From the NCBI GenBank assembly GCA_015478655.1, contig JADMIJ010000005.1:35188-99187 (forward strand): a stretch of DNA of 64,000 bases, read 5' to 3'. The notes under the pieces were generated by a model, which was given only the letters and a program-made list of their open reading frames with translations, had not been told where the DNA came from and ran no database searches. The DNA comes from Acidimicrobiales bacterium. Its GTDB lineage: Bacteria > Actinomycetota > Acidimicrobiia > Acidimicrobiales > RAAP-2. A program made the position numbers and the translations under genes. Shown piece after piece: positions 42,684-51,397 of this stretch (the stretch's first letter is position 1; each line of letters starts with the position of its first letter).

Positions 42684-44216
42684 ATGGATGATCGGACCTC
42701 TGCCGAGCCGCGCGGGGTCACCACCCATGCCCGCAACGGGCCTGACCGACCGGCGATCATCGTGGGCGATGTCATCCACACCTACGGCGAGCTCCACGAC
42801 CGGGCCAGCCGGTTGGCGTCCGTCCTAGCCGACAGGGGGGCCGGACCCGGGCGCCCGGTGGCCACCGTCCTCCCCAACGGGGCCGAACAGTTCGAGGTGG
42901 CCACCGCGGCCGCCATGCTCGATGCCCCCTTCCTGCCCGTCAACTGGCACCTGAAGGCCGGGGAGCTGGCCTACATCTTCACCGATGCCGACGTGGCCGT
43001 GGTCGTGGGTCATACCGAATTCGAGGATGCCCTCAACGGGGCCATGGCAGAGCGCGGCCTCCCCCTGCTCCTGGTGGGCGGCGACTACGAGCCCGCCGTC
43101 GCCGCCGCAGCACCCCTGCCCGACGCCGACAGCGGTTCCGGTCCGGGGCTGATCTTCTACACGTCCGGCACCACAGCCCGACCCAAGGGGGTGGTGCACG
43201 GCGCCATCGCCAACGCCACCGACCGCCGCAGGGGGACGGAGGGCCAGGTCGCCCTGTGGGGCTGGACCCCCGACGACGTCTATGTCATGAGCGGCCCGTC
43301 GTACCACGCCGCCCACTGCGGCTGGGCCCTGTGCGCCCTCTATATCGGCGCCGCCACCGTCATCACCGATCACTTCGAGGCGCGGTCGTGGCTGGCCGAG
43401 GTGAGCCGGACCCGCGGCACCCGGTCGTTCATGGTGCCGGCCCACTTCATCAGGATCCTCGAGATTCCCGAGGAAGAGCGGGCTGCCATCGACCTCTCCA
43501 GCTTCAAGCTGATCGTGCATGCCGCCGCGCCCTGCCCCGTCGTGGTCAAGGCCCGGATGATGGAGGCCTTTCCCGATACGGAGATCCACGAGCTGTACGG
43601 AGCGAGCGAAGGCGGGGCCACCAAGATCTCGCCGGAGGAGTGGCGGACCCATCCCGGCAGCGTCGGCCGGCCGTGGCCCGGCGTCGAGATCCGCATCCTG
43701 GGGGAGGACGGTTCGGCCAAGGCCACCGGCGAGACCGGTCTGGTGTACATCCGCCCGGCGGGGGGCGTCCGGTTCTCCTATCGCAACGATGATGCAGCCA
43801 CCGCCGGCGCCTGGCGGGACGACGCCTTCACCGTCGGTGATATCGGGCATCTCGACGAGGACGGCTACCTCACCATCACCGACCGCGTCTCGGACATGGT
43901 GCTGTGGGGAGGCGTCAACATCGCCCCCCGTGAGATCGAGGAGGCCCTCTACGAGCACCCCGATGTGGTCGACTGCGCCGTCTTCGGCATCCCGGACGAG
44001 CGCGACGGCGAGCGCCTGAAGGCCATGGTGCAGCTCCGCCGGAATGTCGAGGTCGGCGAACTGGAGGCCCACGTCCGGGAGAGGCTGGCCGGCTACAAGG
44101 TCCCCCGCGTATGGGAGGTGGTCGACGAGCTCCCCCGCGACCAGAACGGAAAGGTCCTCAAGCGGCTGCTGCGCCAGGCCCACCGTCCCGAGAGCGGAGC
44201 CGCCCTGTCGCCGTAG
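42684..44216 (+). CDS. AMP-dependent acyl-CoA synthetase
   Basis: A 510-residue adenylate-forming ligase. YTSGTTARPKG, HELYGASEGGA, GDIGHLDEDGYLTI, DRVSDMVLWGGVNI and the C-terminal NGKVLKRLLR are present. The bile acid/steroid-CoA ligase group of actinobacteria has the same loop (YHAAHCGW after MSGP), so an unusual bulky acid is possible. I chose MDDRTSAEPRG because a -10 hexamer lies eight bases before it; the ATG ten codons upstream would precede the promoter. The fused dehydrogenase gene follows on the same strand. Confidence 0.9.
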   Translation: MDDRTSAEPRGVTTHARNGPDRPAIIVGDVIHTYGELHDRASRLASVLADRGAGPGRPVATVLPNGAEQFEVATAAAMLDAPFLPVNWHLKAGELAYIFTDADVAVVVGHTEFEDALNGAMAERGLPLLLVGGDYEPAVAAAAPLPDADSGSGPGLIFYTSGTTARPKGVVHGAIANATDRRRGTEGQVALWGWTPDDVYVMSGPSYHAAHCGWALCALYIGAATVITDHFEARSWLAEVSRTRGTRSFMVPAHFIRILEIPEEERAAIDLSSFKLIVHAAAPCPVVVKARMMEAFPDTEIHELYGASEGGATKISPEEWRTHPGSVGRPWPGVEIRILGEDGSAKATGETGLVYIRPAGGVRFSYRNDDAATAGAWRDDAFTVGDIGHLDEDGYLTITDRVSDMVLWGGVNIAPREIEEALYEHPDVVDCAVFGIPDERDGERLKAMVQLRRNVEVGELEAHVRERLAGYKVPRVWEVVDELPRDQNGKVLKRLLRQAHRPESGAALSP

Positions 44217-44347
44217 GTGCGCGGTGAACCCCCAGATGACAGGATGTCGTCGAGGTGGGCCCGGCCGACCGCCGCCATGCTGTCCCGGCGGGACGATGGG
44301 ACCGATGGGATGCTGGCCCCCGATCAACCCGTTCGAAAGGCTCGACC

Positions 44348-46567
44348 ATGTCACTGGCCATCTCCGAGGAGCACGAGGCCCTCCGGGCCACCTCGCGTCG
44401 CTGGCTCGACGCCCATTGCCCGCCCGACGTCCCGAGGGCCCTGCTCGATGCCGAGGAGGAGGAACTGCAACCGGTGTGGAAGGAGTTCGCCGCCCAGGGT
44501 TGGCTCGGTCTCCACATCCCGGAGCGATGGGGTGGCCAGGGCTACGGCCTCTTCGAGCTGGCCGTCGTGCTCGAGCAGTCCGGCCGTTGCCTGTTCCCCG
44601 GGCCGCTCCTCCCCACCGTCACCTTGTCCGCCGCCCTCGCCGAGGCCGGCACGGACGACCAGGCCGCCGACCTGTTGCCGGGCCTGGTCGACGGGAGCGT
44701 TGCCGGGGCCATTTACATCGGATCCTCGCACCTCGACATCGTCGGGCGCGGGGACGACGGCAGCCTGGTGGTCACCGGTGCCCTGCGTCCGGTGTTGGGC
44801 GCCTCGACGGCCTCGCTGGTGCTGGTGCCGGCGCGGGCCGGGGACGACCCGGCGGTCTGGTGCCTCCTCGACGCGGGCACCGGCAGGGGAGCGGCGCAGG
44901 CGGGCCCGCTGGAAAGCCTCGATCCGACCCGGCGGGTGGGAACGGTCGTGGCCGAGTCGGTGAGCGTCGCCGCCTCACGCCAGCTCCGGTCCCTCACCGG
45001 TGAGCGGGTGCACGAACTCATGGTCGCCCTGGGCGCGGCCGAGCTCACCGGCGGGGCGCGGTGGTGCCTCGAGACAGCCGCCGAGTACGCCAAGGTGCGC
45101 GAGCAGTTCGGACGCCCGATCGGGCAGTTCCAGGCGGTGAAGCACCGGCTCGCCGACATGCTGGTCCGGACCGAGCAGATCACTGCCGTGGCTTGGGACG
45201 CAGCCCTGGCCGTGGCGTCGGGCCCGTCCGACGAGACGGCGCTGGCCGTCGACACCGCCGGCGCCCTGGTGTTCGACGGGTGCGTCGACAACGCCAAGGA
45301 CTGTGTGCAGCTCCTGGGCGGAATCGGCTTCACCTGGGACCACGATGCCCATCTCCAGCTGCGCCGGGCGTTGGCCGCCCGCCAGTTGCTGGGTGGGCCC
45401 GAGGGCTACTTGACCGAGGTGGTGGGGCTGGCCCTCCGGGGCGTGCGTCGCGCCCTCACCACCGATCTACCCGAGGAGGCGGACCGGGTCCGCTCGACGT
45501 TGGCGCCGGTGCTCGAGACGGTGAGGGAGTCGGAGGGCCGGGACCAGAGGCGGGCTCTCGTGGATGCCGGGCTGGTGGTTCCGCACTGGCCGACCCCGTG
45601 GGGACGGGACTCCTCCGCTGTCGAGCAGCTGGTGATCGACGCAGATCTGGCCGAGGCCGGCGTGGTGCGACCCCACCTCGGAGTGGGGGCGTGGGCGCTG
45701 CCGGTGATCATCGCCCACGGATCCGAGGAGCAGCGCCGGCGGTGGGTCCGCCCGACACTGCTCGGCGAGTTGAAGTGGTGCCAGCTCTTCTCGGAACCTG
45801 GCGCCGGATCCGACCTGGCCAGCTTGACCACCAGGGCAGAGCGGACCGACGGTGGATGGCTGCTCAACGGCCAGAAGGTCTGGACGTCGATGGCGCTCGA
45901 GTCGGACTGGGGGATCTGCCTGGCCCGGACCGACCCCACCGTTCCCAAGCACGAGGGCATCACCTACTTCATCGTCGACATGCGCTCCCCGGGGCTGGAC
46001 ATCCGGCCCCTGCGGGAGCTCACCGGGGACGCCATGTTCAACGAGGTCTTCATCGATGACCTGTTCGTGCCGGACGACTGCGTCATCGGCGGGGAAGGCG
46101 AGGGTTGGAAGATGGCCCGCGCCACCCTGGCCAACGAGCGGGTGTCGATGTCGTCGGGTTCGACCTTCGGCATCGGCGTCGAGTCCCTGCTCCATCTGAC
46201 CCAGCGGCAGACCGAGCCGGTGTCGGCGGGCACCATGCTCAAGCTCGCATCGCTCCTCGTGGAGGCGCAGTCACTCGGCCTGGTCGCCCACCGTTCCATG
46301 CTGCGGACCCTCGCCGGCACCGACCCCGGACCGGGAACGAGTGTGCGGAAGTTGCTGGGGGCCGAGCACGAGCAACGGGTGCAAGAGATGGGATTGGCCA
46401 TGTTCGGCCCCGAAGGCGCGGCCCTCGACGGCTACGCCAAACGGTGGGCGCACGGCTTTCTGGTCACCAGATGCCTCACCATCGCCGGTGGGACCAGTGA
46501 GATCCAGCGCAACGTGATCGCCGAGCGCCTGCTCGGTCTTCCCCGCGATCCCGAACCCGGGATGTAA
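44348..46567 (+). CDS. two-domain (fused) acyl-CoA dehydrogenase
   Basis: A 739-residue paralogue of the protein encoded at 8794. The N-terminal half carries RWCLETAAEYAKVREQFGRP and LLGGIGFTWDHDAHLQLRRA (small-subunit type). The C-terminal half carries FSEPGAGSDLASLTT, NGQKVWTSM and GGTSEIQRNVIAERLLG (large-subunit type). It has no KstR-like operator in front. I place the start at MSLAISEEHEAL, which aligns with the paralogue; the in-frame ATG 31 codons upstream lies in non-coding-like sequence. It probably dehydrogenates the product of the preceding CoA ligase. Confidence 0.9.
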   Translation: MSLAISEEHEALRATSRRWLDAHCPPDVPRALLDAEEEELQPVWKEFAAQGWLGLHIPERWGGQGYGLFELAVVLEQSGRCLFPGPLLPTVTLSAALAEAGTDDQAADLLPGLVDGSVAGAIYIGSSHLDIVGRGDDGSLVVTGALRPVLGASTASLVLVPARAGDDPAVWCLLDAGTGRGAAQAGPLESLDPTRRVGTVVAESVSVAASRQLRSLTGERVHELMVALGAAELTGGARWCLETAAEYAKVREQFGRPIGQFQAVKHRLADMLVRTEQITAVAWDAALAVASGPSDETALAVDTAGALVFDGCVDNAKDCVQLLGGIGFTWDHDAHLQLRRALAARQLLGGPEGYLTEVVGLALRGVRRALTTDLPEEADRVRSTLAPVLETVRESEGRDQRRALVDAGLVVPHWPTPWGRDSSAVEQLVIDADLAEAGVVRPHLGVGAWALPVIIAHGSEEQRRRWVRPTLLGELKWCQLFSEPGAGSDLASLTTRAERTDGGWLLNGQKVWTSMALESDWGICLARTDPTVPKHEGITYFIVDMRSPGLDIRPLRELTGDAMFNEVFIDDLFVPDDCVIGGEGEGWKMARATLANERVSMSSGSTFGIGVESLLHLTQRQTEPVSAGTMLKLASLLVEAQSLGLVAHRSMLRTLAGTDPGPGTSVRKLLGAEHEQRVQEMGLAMFGPEGAALDGYAKRWAHGFLVTRCLTIAGGTSEIQRNVIAERLLGLPRDPEPGM

Positions 46568-46630
46568 GGACCCGGCCCCACGCACCGGTGGATCGTCGGG
46601 TGGTGCCGTCTCGCCGCCCGGCGCGGGTGC

Positions 46631-47812
46631 TCATCCTCTCGGGAGGCCCAGCACCCGCTCGCCCACCAGGGTCCGCTGGATCTCGTTCGTCCCCGAGAAG
46701 ATCGAGGACGCCTGGTAATAGAGCCACGATCGCTGCCACATGCCGTCCCCCGGGTTGTCGGCCGCGCCCTGCCACAGGCCCGCACTCGGCCCGAGCACGG
46801 CCAGCACGGTCTCGTGCACACGCTTGGACATCTCGCTCCAGTACAGCTTGAGCGTGCTTCCCTCGGGCCCGGGCGGCTCGCCGCGTTCCAGCCGGGTGAG
46901 GGTCCGCCAGTTGTGCAGCTGGAACAGCTTCACCTCGAGGTAGGCCTCGGCCAACCGTTGGCGCATCCCGTTGTCGCAGAACCCGCGCTCACTGTCCTGG
47001 GCCATCTCGAGCAACCCCAACAGCAGTTGGCAGTGGATCCCGAGTTGTCGCGGATTGACCCCGCGCTCGTGGGACAGGGTCGAGTTCGCCACCGTCCATC
47101 CTTCGCCGGGGGTACCCACCACCTGGTCGTCCGGGACGAGGACGTCATCGAGGAACACCTCGTTGAACTCGGCCTCGCCGGTGATCTGCACCAGGGGCCG
47201 GACCTCGACCCCGTCGGCGTGCATGTCCACCACCAGGCAGGTCATCCCCAGCTGCCGTTTGGGGGCGTCGGGGTGGCTGCGCGCCAGGCACAGACCCCAA
47301 TCCGCGAACTGGGCATAGGACGTCCAGACCTTCCGCCCGGTGACCCGATAGCCGCCCTCCACCCGCTCGGCCCGGGTGGTCAGTGAGGCCAGGTCGCTGC
47401 CGGCGTCAGGCTCGGAGAACAGCTGGCACCACAGGTTGTCGGCGCCCAGGATGGGCGGGAGCCAGCGTTGGCGCTGCTCGTCGGTGCCGTGGGCGAACAG
47501 GGTGGGACCGACCAGGTTGATGCCGATCCGGCCCACCAGTTCAGGGGCCCGGGCCCGGGCCAGCTCCTCGGTGACCACGAAATGCTCGGTCGGTCCGAGG
47601 CCACGCCCGCCGAGCTCGACGGGCCACGTGATCCCCACCCAGTGGTCGGCCGCCAACAAGGCCTGCCACCGGCGGCCGAAGGCCACCTCTTCGTCGAGAT
47701 CGGGGGAGCGGGGTGGAATGCCGACGCCGTACTCCCAGGGCAGGTTGGCCATCAGCCACTCCTGGAGCTGGTGGCGAAGGTCCCGCTGTGCCGGCGTCAT
47801 CCGCAGGTCCAT
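46631..47812 (-). CDS. acyl-CoA dehydrogenase, large-subunit type
   Basis: A 393-residue large-subunit-type flavoenzyme: FSEPDAGSDLASLTTRA, VTGRKVWTSYAQFADWG, EFNEVFLDDVLVPD and FSGTNEIQRTLVGERVLGLPRG. Divergent from a small-subunit gene whose start is 98 bases away, an arrangement that lets the two chains of a heteromeric enzyme be made together. The start at MDLRMTPAQRDLR matches relatives. Confidence 0.9.
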   Translation of the reverse strand: MDLRMTPAQRDLRHQLQEWLMANLPWEYGVGIPPRSPDLDEEVAFGRRWQALLAADHWVGITWPVELGGRGLGPTEHFVVTEELARARAPELVGRIGINLVGPTLFAHGTDEQRQRWLPPILGADNLWCQLFSEPDAGSDLASLTTRAERVEGGYRVTGRKVWTSYAQFADWGLCLARSHPDAPKRQLGMTCLVVDMHADGVEVRPLVQITGEAEFNEVFLDDVLVPDDQVVGTPGEGWTVANSTLSHERGVNPRQLGIHCQLLLGLLEMAQDSERGFCDNGMRQRLAEAYLEVKLFQLHNWRTLTRLERGEPPGPEGSTLKLYWSEMSKRVHETVLAVLGPSAGLWQGAADNPGDGMWQRSWLYYQASSIFSGTNEIQRTLVGERVLGLPRG

Positions 47813-47895
47813 GCCGGTCAGCTTGACACACCGGTTCGCGCCCGATCCGGGGCCACCGGTGGTCTGTGGGCCCGGTGACCGGGTTGCGACACCCG

Positions 47896-47901
47896 TAGAC
47901 T
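47896..47901 (+). promoter_or_regulatory. -10 element TAGACT near a GTG start
   Basis: TAGACT ends eight bases before the GTG of the small-subunit dehydrogenase gene; no Shine-Dalgarno sequence lies between. Confidence 0.4.
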
Positions 47902-47909
47902 GCCCGCTC

Positions 47910-49040
47910 GTGGACTTCGAGCTGTCGTCGGAACAGGTGGCCCTCCGCGACGCCGCCGACCGCGTGCTGGATCGCCACGCGTCTCACGACCGGGTGCGCG
48001 CCGTCGTCGGATCGGCGGACTCACCCTCCGGGCCCGAGGCGTTCGACCGCCAGCTGTGGGACGCCATGGCGGAGCAGGGATGGCTGGCGCTCGAGCAGTC
48101 AGAGGACCGGGGTGGGCTCGGGTTGGGGATGGTCGAAGTGAGCGTCCTGGGCGAGCAGCTGGGACGACGCCTGGCGCCCGCTCCCTTCGCGGGGACCAGT
48201 TTGGCCCAGAGCGCGTTCCGGTCCGCGGCCGCGGACGACACCCTCTCGCCCGAGACGAGGGACCGCGCCGCGGCCTGGCTGGACCGGCTGGTGACCGGCG
48301 AGGCGGTCGGGTGCCTGGCGTGGTCGCCATCTCCCGGCGACACCACGACGGTGGCGGCGGATGACACCTGTCTCCTCAGCGCCCGCCCAGAGCCGACGGT
48401 GTATGCCTCGGTCGCCGATGTTGTGGTCGTGGTCACCGCTGATGCCGTCTACGAGGTCGGGCTGGCTCCCGGGGAAGGCCCGAAGCCCGAGCCGGCGATG
48501 GATCGGACCCGGCCCCTGGCCTGGCTGCGGCTCGAGCAGACCCCGGCCCGTCGGATCGGAGGTGCGGCGGCAGCACGCGGCATGGTGGACCGAGCCGCCA
48601 CCGCTCTGGCCGCGGAGATGCTCGGGGCGTCCGGCCGGGTGCTGGACATGAGCGTCGAATACGCCAAGGACCGTATCCAGTTCGGCAAGCCCATCGGTAG
48701 CTTCCAGGCCATCAAGCACCGATTGGCAGACGCCCTCGTCGACGTCGAGGGAATGCGGTCGAGCGTCTATTACGCTGCGTGGTGCATCGCCGCCGGGGAG
48801 CCGGGTGCGTCCCTGGCCGCGTCAGCGGCCAAGGCCTGGTGTTCGGATGCGTCGCGTCGGGTCATGGCATCGGGACTCCAGGTCCACGGTGGCATCGGGT
48901 TCACGTGGGAGCACGATCTTCACCTGTTCGTCAAACGGTCCCAGCTGGACCAGTCGAGTTGGGGTGATGCCGTGTTCCACCGCGAGCGGATCGCCGCCTT
49001 GCTGTCCGACCGGAAGGGCGAGTACGCCGACCTGTTCTGA
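47910..49040 (+). CDS. acyl-CoA dehydrogenase, small-subunit type
   Basis: A 376-residue subunit beginning VDFELSSEQVALRDAADRV, with RIQFGKPIGSFQAIKHRLAD and HGGIGFTWEHDLHLFVKRS in the C-terminal domain. Large-subunit motifs are missing. The likely partner is encoded divergently from 47812. The GTG start fits the family N-terminus and a promoter just ahead; the open frame continues upstream over the partner gene and is not coding there. Confidence 0.88.
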   Translation: MDFELSSEQVALRDAADRVLDRHASHDRVRAVVGSADSPSGPEAFDRQLWDAMAEQGWLALEQSEDRGGLGLGMVEVSVLGEQLGRRLAPAPFAGTSLAQSAFRSAAADDTLSPETRDRAAAWLDRLVTGEAVGCLAWSPSPGDTTTVAADDTCLLSARPEPTVYASVADVVVVVTADAVYEVGLAPGEGPKPEPAMDRTRPLAWLRLEQTPARRIGGAAAARGMVDRAATALAAEMLGASGRVLDMSVEYAKDRIQFGKPIGSFQAIKHRLADALVDVEGMRSSVYYAAWCIAAGEPGASLAASAAKAWCSDASRRVMASGLQVHGGIGFTWEHDLHLFVKRSQLDQSSWGDAVFHRERIAALLSDRKGEYADLF

Positions 49041-49135
49041 TCCGTCAGCTGCTGGGAACAGAGCCGGCACAGCGTGGCGCGCGGCAGGCAACGGGCCGGG
49101 CTGTCCGACCCGGGCAGACCGGTGGCGACGGACGT

Positions 49136-50350
49136 TCAGCCTGAACCTCTGGTGAGCAGCATGGTCCCGGCGATGGGTCCTCCGCCGTTGGCCACGGCGG
49201 CGACCTCGTGCCGGCCCGGGACCTGGCGTTCACCACCCTCGCCCCGCAACTGGACGCAGGCCTCGTGGAGCAGGCCGAACCCGTGCAGTCGCCCCGCCGA
49301 CAGCTGACCTCCGGCCGTGTTGAGCGGAAGCTCGCCGTCGAGGGCGATGCGAGAACCGCCATCGACGAAGGGCCCGCTCTCGCCCCGCCCGCAGAAGCCG
49401 AGCGCCTCCAACCACACCAGGGGCAGCACGCTGAAGCCGTCATAGAGCTGGGCGATGTCCACATCGGTGGGGCCCAACTCAGTGCGCTCCCACATACTGG
49501 CCGCCGCGTCCCTGGCGGCCATCGAGGTCATGTCGTCGAACTGGTCCCAACTGGGCCGCCCCCGCAGTGCGGTGCCCACGGCGTTGACATGGCAGGCGGG
49601 GTGTGGCGCATCCGGGGCGTAGTCGGCGTGGGAGACGACCAACGCCGTCGATCCGTCGCAGGGTGCATCGCAGTCGAACAGGCACAGGGGTGAGGAGATC
49701 ATCCGGGCGGCCAGGTAGTCGTCGAGGGTCATCGGCTCCCGGTAGATGGCCTTGGGGTTGAGGGCGGCGTTGCGCCGGCCGTTCAACGCCACGTGGGCCA
49801 GTTGCTCACGGGTGAGCCCGAATTCGTGGACCCGGCGCTGGCCCACCAGGGCGATCCAGTTGACCGCCGAGACGGCGCCGAAGGGGAGCGACCACTGGAG
49901 GAAGCCGCCGAACCGGGGGACGCCACCGGACCCGCCACCGCTTCCCCCGATCCCCTGCCGGCCCCCCTCGCCCTGGGCGGTGGACTCGGTGACCGTCCGG
50001 TACACGAGCACGTGCCGCGCGGCCCCGGCGGCAATGGCGAAGCACGCGGCGATCACCGCCCGCATCTGGCCCGGGCCCTCGGAGCCACCGTCGTGCCAGT
50101 TGAGCTTGAGCCGCAGGGCGTCCTGCACCTCGGGCGTTCCCGGACCCGCGAATCCACCGGTGCCCAGGCCTCCGCCAGGGTAGGTGGCCAAGCCGTCGAT
50201 GTCGTCCCTGGTGAGACCGGCGTCAGCGATGGCATCGAGACAGGCGTCGAGGGTCAGGTCGAGATCGGTGCGACCGAGCCGCCGCCCGACCTGCGACTGG
50301 CCGATACCGGTGATGGCCGCCTGGCGCTCGGCGGGAGCCGCCGGGCTCAC
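49136..50350 (-). CDS. thiolase family protein (Ltp2-like aldolase candidate)
   Basis: A 404-residue thiolase-fold protein. TGIGQSQVGRRLGRTDLDLTLDA is the usual opening of the lipid-transfer/SCP-x branch, and DVDIAQLYDGFSVLPLVWLEALGF and NTAGGQLSAGRLHGFGLLHEA form its C-terminal active-site region. Coupling to a DUF35 OB-fold gene by GTGA is the signature of thiolase-like retro-aldolases such as Ltp2, which removes propionyl-CoA from a steroid side chain together with ChsH2. Start GTG. Whether it is a thiolase or an aldolase cannot be settled from the motif alone. Confidence 0.82.
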   Translation of the reverse strand: MSPAAPAERQAAITGIGQSQVGRRLGRTDLDLTLDACLDAIADAGLTRDDIDGLATYPGGGLGTGGFAGPGTPEVQDALRLKLNWHDGGSEGPGQMRAVIAACFAIAAGAARHVLVYRTVTESTAQGEGGRQGIGGSGGGSGGVPRFGGFLQWSLPFGAVSAVNWIALVGQRRVHEFGLTREQLAHVALNGRRNAALNPKAIYREPMTLDDYLAARMISSPLCLFDCDAPCDGSTALVVSHADYAPDAPHPACHVNAVGTALRGRPSWDQFDDMTSMAARDAAASMWERTELGPTDVDIAQLYDGFSVLPLVWLEALGFCGRGESGPFVDGGSRIALDGELPLNTAGGQLSAGRLHGFGLLHEACVQLRGEGGERQVPGRHEVAAVANGGGPIAGTMLLTRGSG

Positions 50351-50811
50351 GGCCGGCCCTCCGGCCGGGTGGACGCCGGTCGGAACAGGGGGAGGAACAC
50401 ATTGTCGCTCTGCTCGAAGACGACCTCGACGGGGCTGCCGACGAGGGAGTCGTCGGGCTCGCAGTCGACCAGGTTGGTCATGAGGCGCACATCGGGTTGC
50501 TCGTCGATGGACACCAGCCCGATCACGTACGGATCCGACCCGGGTATCCATTGCTGGTGGTTGACCGTGAACGAGTGAACGGTGGCGCGACCGCTCACCG
50601 CCTCCGGTGCCAGGTCGTCGCTGAGGCACTCGGGGCACCGAGGAACGGGTGGATGGATGAACTGCCGACACGATCGGCAGCGCAGGAAGCGGAGGACTCC
50701 GTCACGCCCCGCGGTCCAGAAGAACTCGTTGTCGGGATCGAGCCGGGGCAGCAGTCGGATGGCAGGGCCGTTGGCGTACACCCGGGGGATGCTAGCCAAG
50801 ACCGCGTTCAT
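50347..50811 (-). CDS. Zn-ribbon OB-fold (DUF35) protein
   Basis: A 154-residue partner protein. A rubredoxin-like zinc ribbon CRSC-x10-CPEC lies at about 45-62, followed by an OB domain (RATVHSFTVNHQQWIPGSDPYVIGLVSID). Such DUF35 proteins bind the acyl-CoA substrate and hold it for thiolase-like aldolases. The stop overlaps the thiolase start by four bases. It is divergent from the GMC small-subunit gene with only 25 bases between starts. Confidence 0.88.
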   Translation of the reverse strand: MNAVLASIPRVYANGPAIRLLPRLDPDNEFFWTAGRDGVLRFLRCRSCRQFIHPPVPRCPECLSDDLAPEAVSGRATVHSFTVNHQQWIPGSDPYVIGLVSIDEQPDVRLMTNLVDCEPDDSLVGSPVEVVFEQSDNVFLPLFRPASTRPEGRP

Positions 50812-50836
50812 CGGGTTCTGTTAGTTTCCCCTGGCA

Positions 50837-51397
50837 ATGCCCAGATGGTTGACCGAAGACGAGTACGGAGTCCTGACCGCGATGTGCGAGCGGCTCATCC
50901 CGGCGGACGAGACCCCGGGTGCGACCGATGCGGGAGTGGTCGACTACATCGACGGCCTGCTGGGGGCGTTCTCGTTCGATCCGCCCAGGATCTGGGCCGG
51001 CGGGCCCTCCTCGGGCCGGTTCGGCGGGACCCCGGGCTTCGCCACCTTCCATCCGCTCACCGCACTGGACGAGCTGGCCTGGCGTACCCGGATCGAGGGC
51101 TCGCTCGGCCGGCCCGAGCGCGAATTCAACGGAGCGGTGGTGGGCCTCCAGGAGCAGTACCGCTCCGGCCTGGCCATGCTCGGACCCGACTTCGCCCACT
51201 GCGAGGGCGAGGAACAGGACCGCCGGCTCCACGCCCACTCGGACTTCACCGAGCTCGTCTACGGGCACGCCTGCGAGGGTATGTACGGCGCGCCCGAGTA
51301 CGGGGGCAATCGGGACGGCGTCGGATGGTCGAACATCGGGTTCGCCGGCGACGTCCAACCCCGGGGATGGACCGACCGGGAGGTCTCGGAGGCGTGA
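50837..51397 (+). CDS. gluconate 2-dehydrogenase subunit 3 family protein
   Basis: A 186-residue protein of the gluconate 2-dehydrogenase subunit 3 family, the small partner of GMC flavoenzymes. The N-terminus WLTEDEYGVLTAMCERLIPADETPGATDAGVVDYID and the C-terminal MYGAPEYGGNRDGVGWSNIGF are diagnostic. No twin-arginine signal is visible, unlike many homologues, so the pair may be cytoplasmic. It is coupled to the GMC gene by GTGA. Confidence 0.85.
   Translation: MPRWLTEDEYGVLTAMCERLIPADETPGATDAGVVDYIDGLLGAFSFDPPRIWAGGPSSGRFGGTPGFATFHPLTALDELAWRTRIEGSLGRPEREFNGAVVGLQEQYRSGLAMLGPDFAHCEGEEQDRRLHAHSDFTELVYGHACEGMYGAPEYGGNRDGVGWSNIGFAGDVQPRGWTDREVSEA

Noticed and set aside
44237..44249. TGACAGGATGTCG before the fused dehydrogenase at 44348
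   Set aside because: Spacer of five and a mismatch in the right arm.
47824..47837. TGACACACCGGTTC in the divergent gap before the dehydrogenase pair
   Set aside because: The right half deviates at two of four positions from GTCA; too weak to count as a site.
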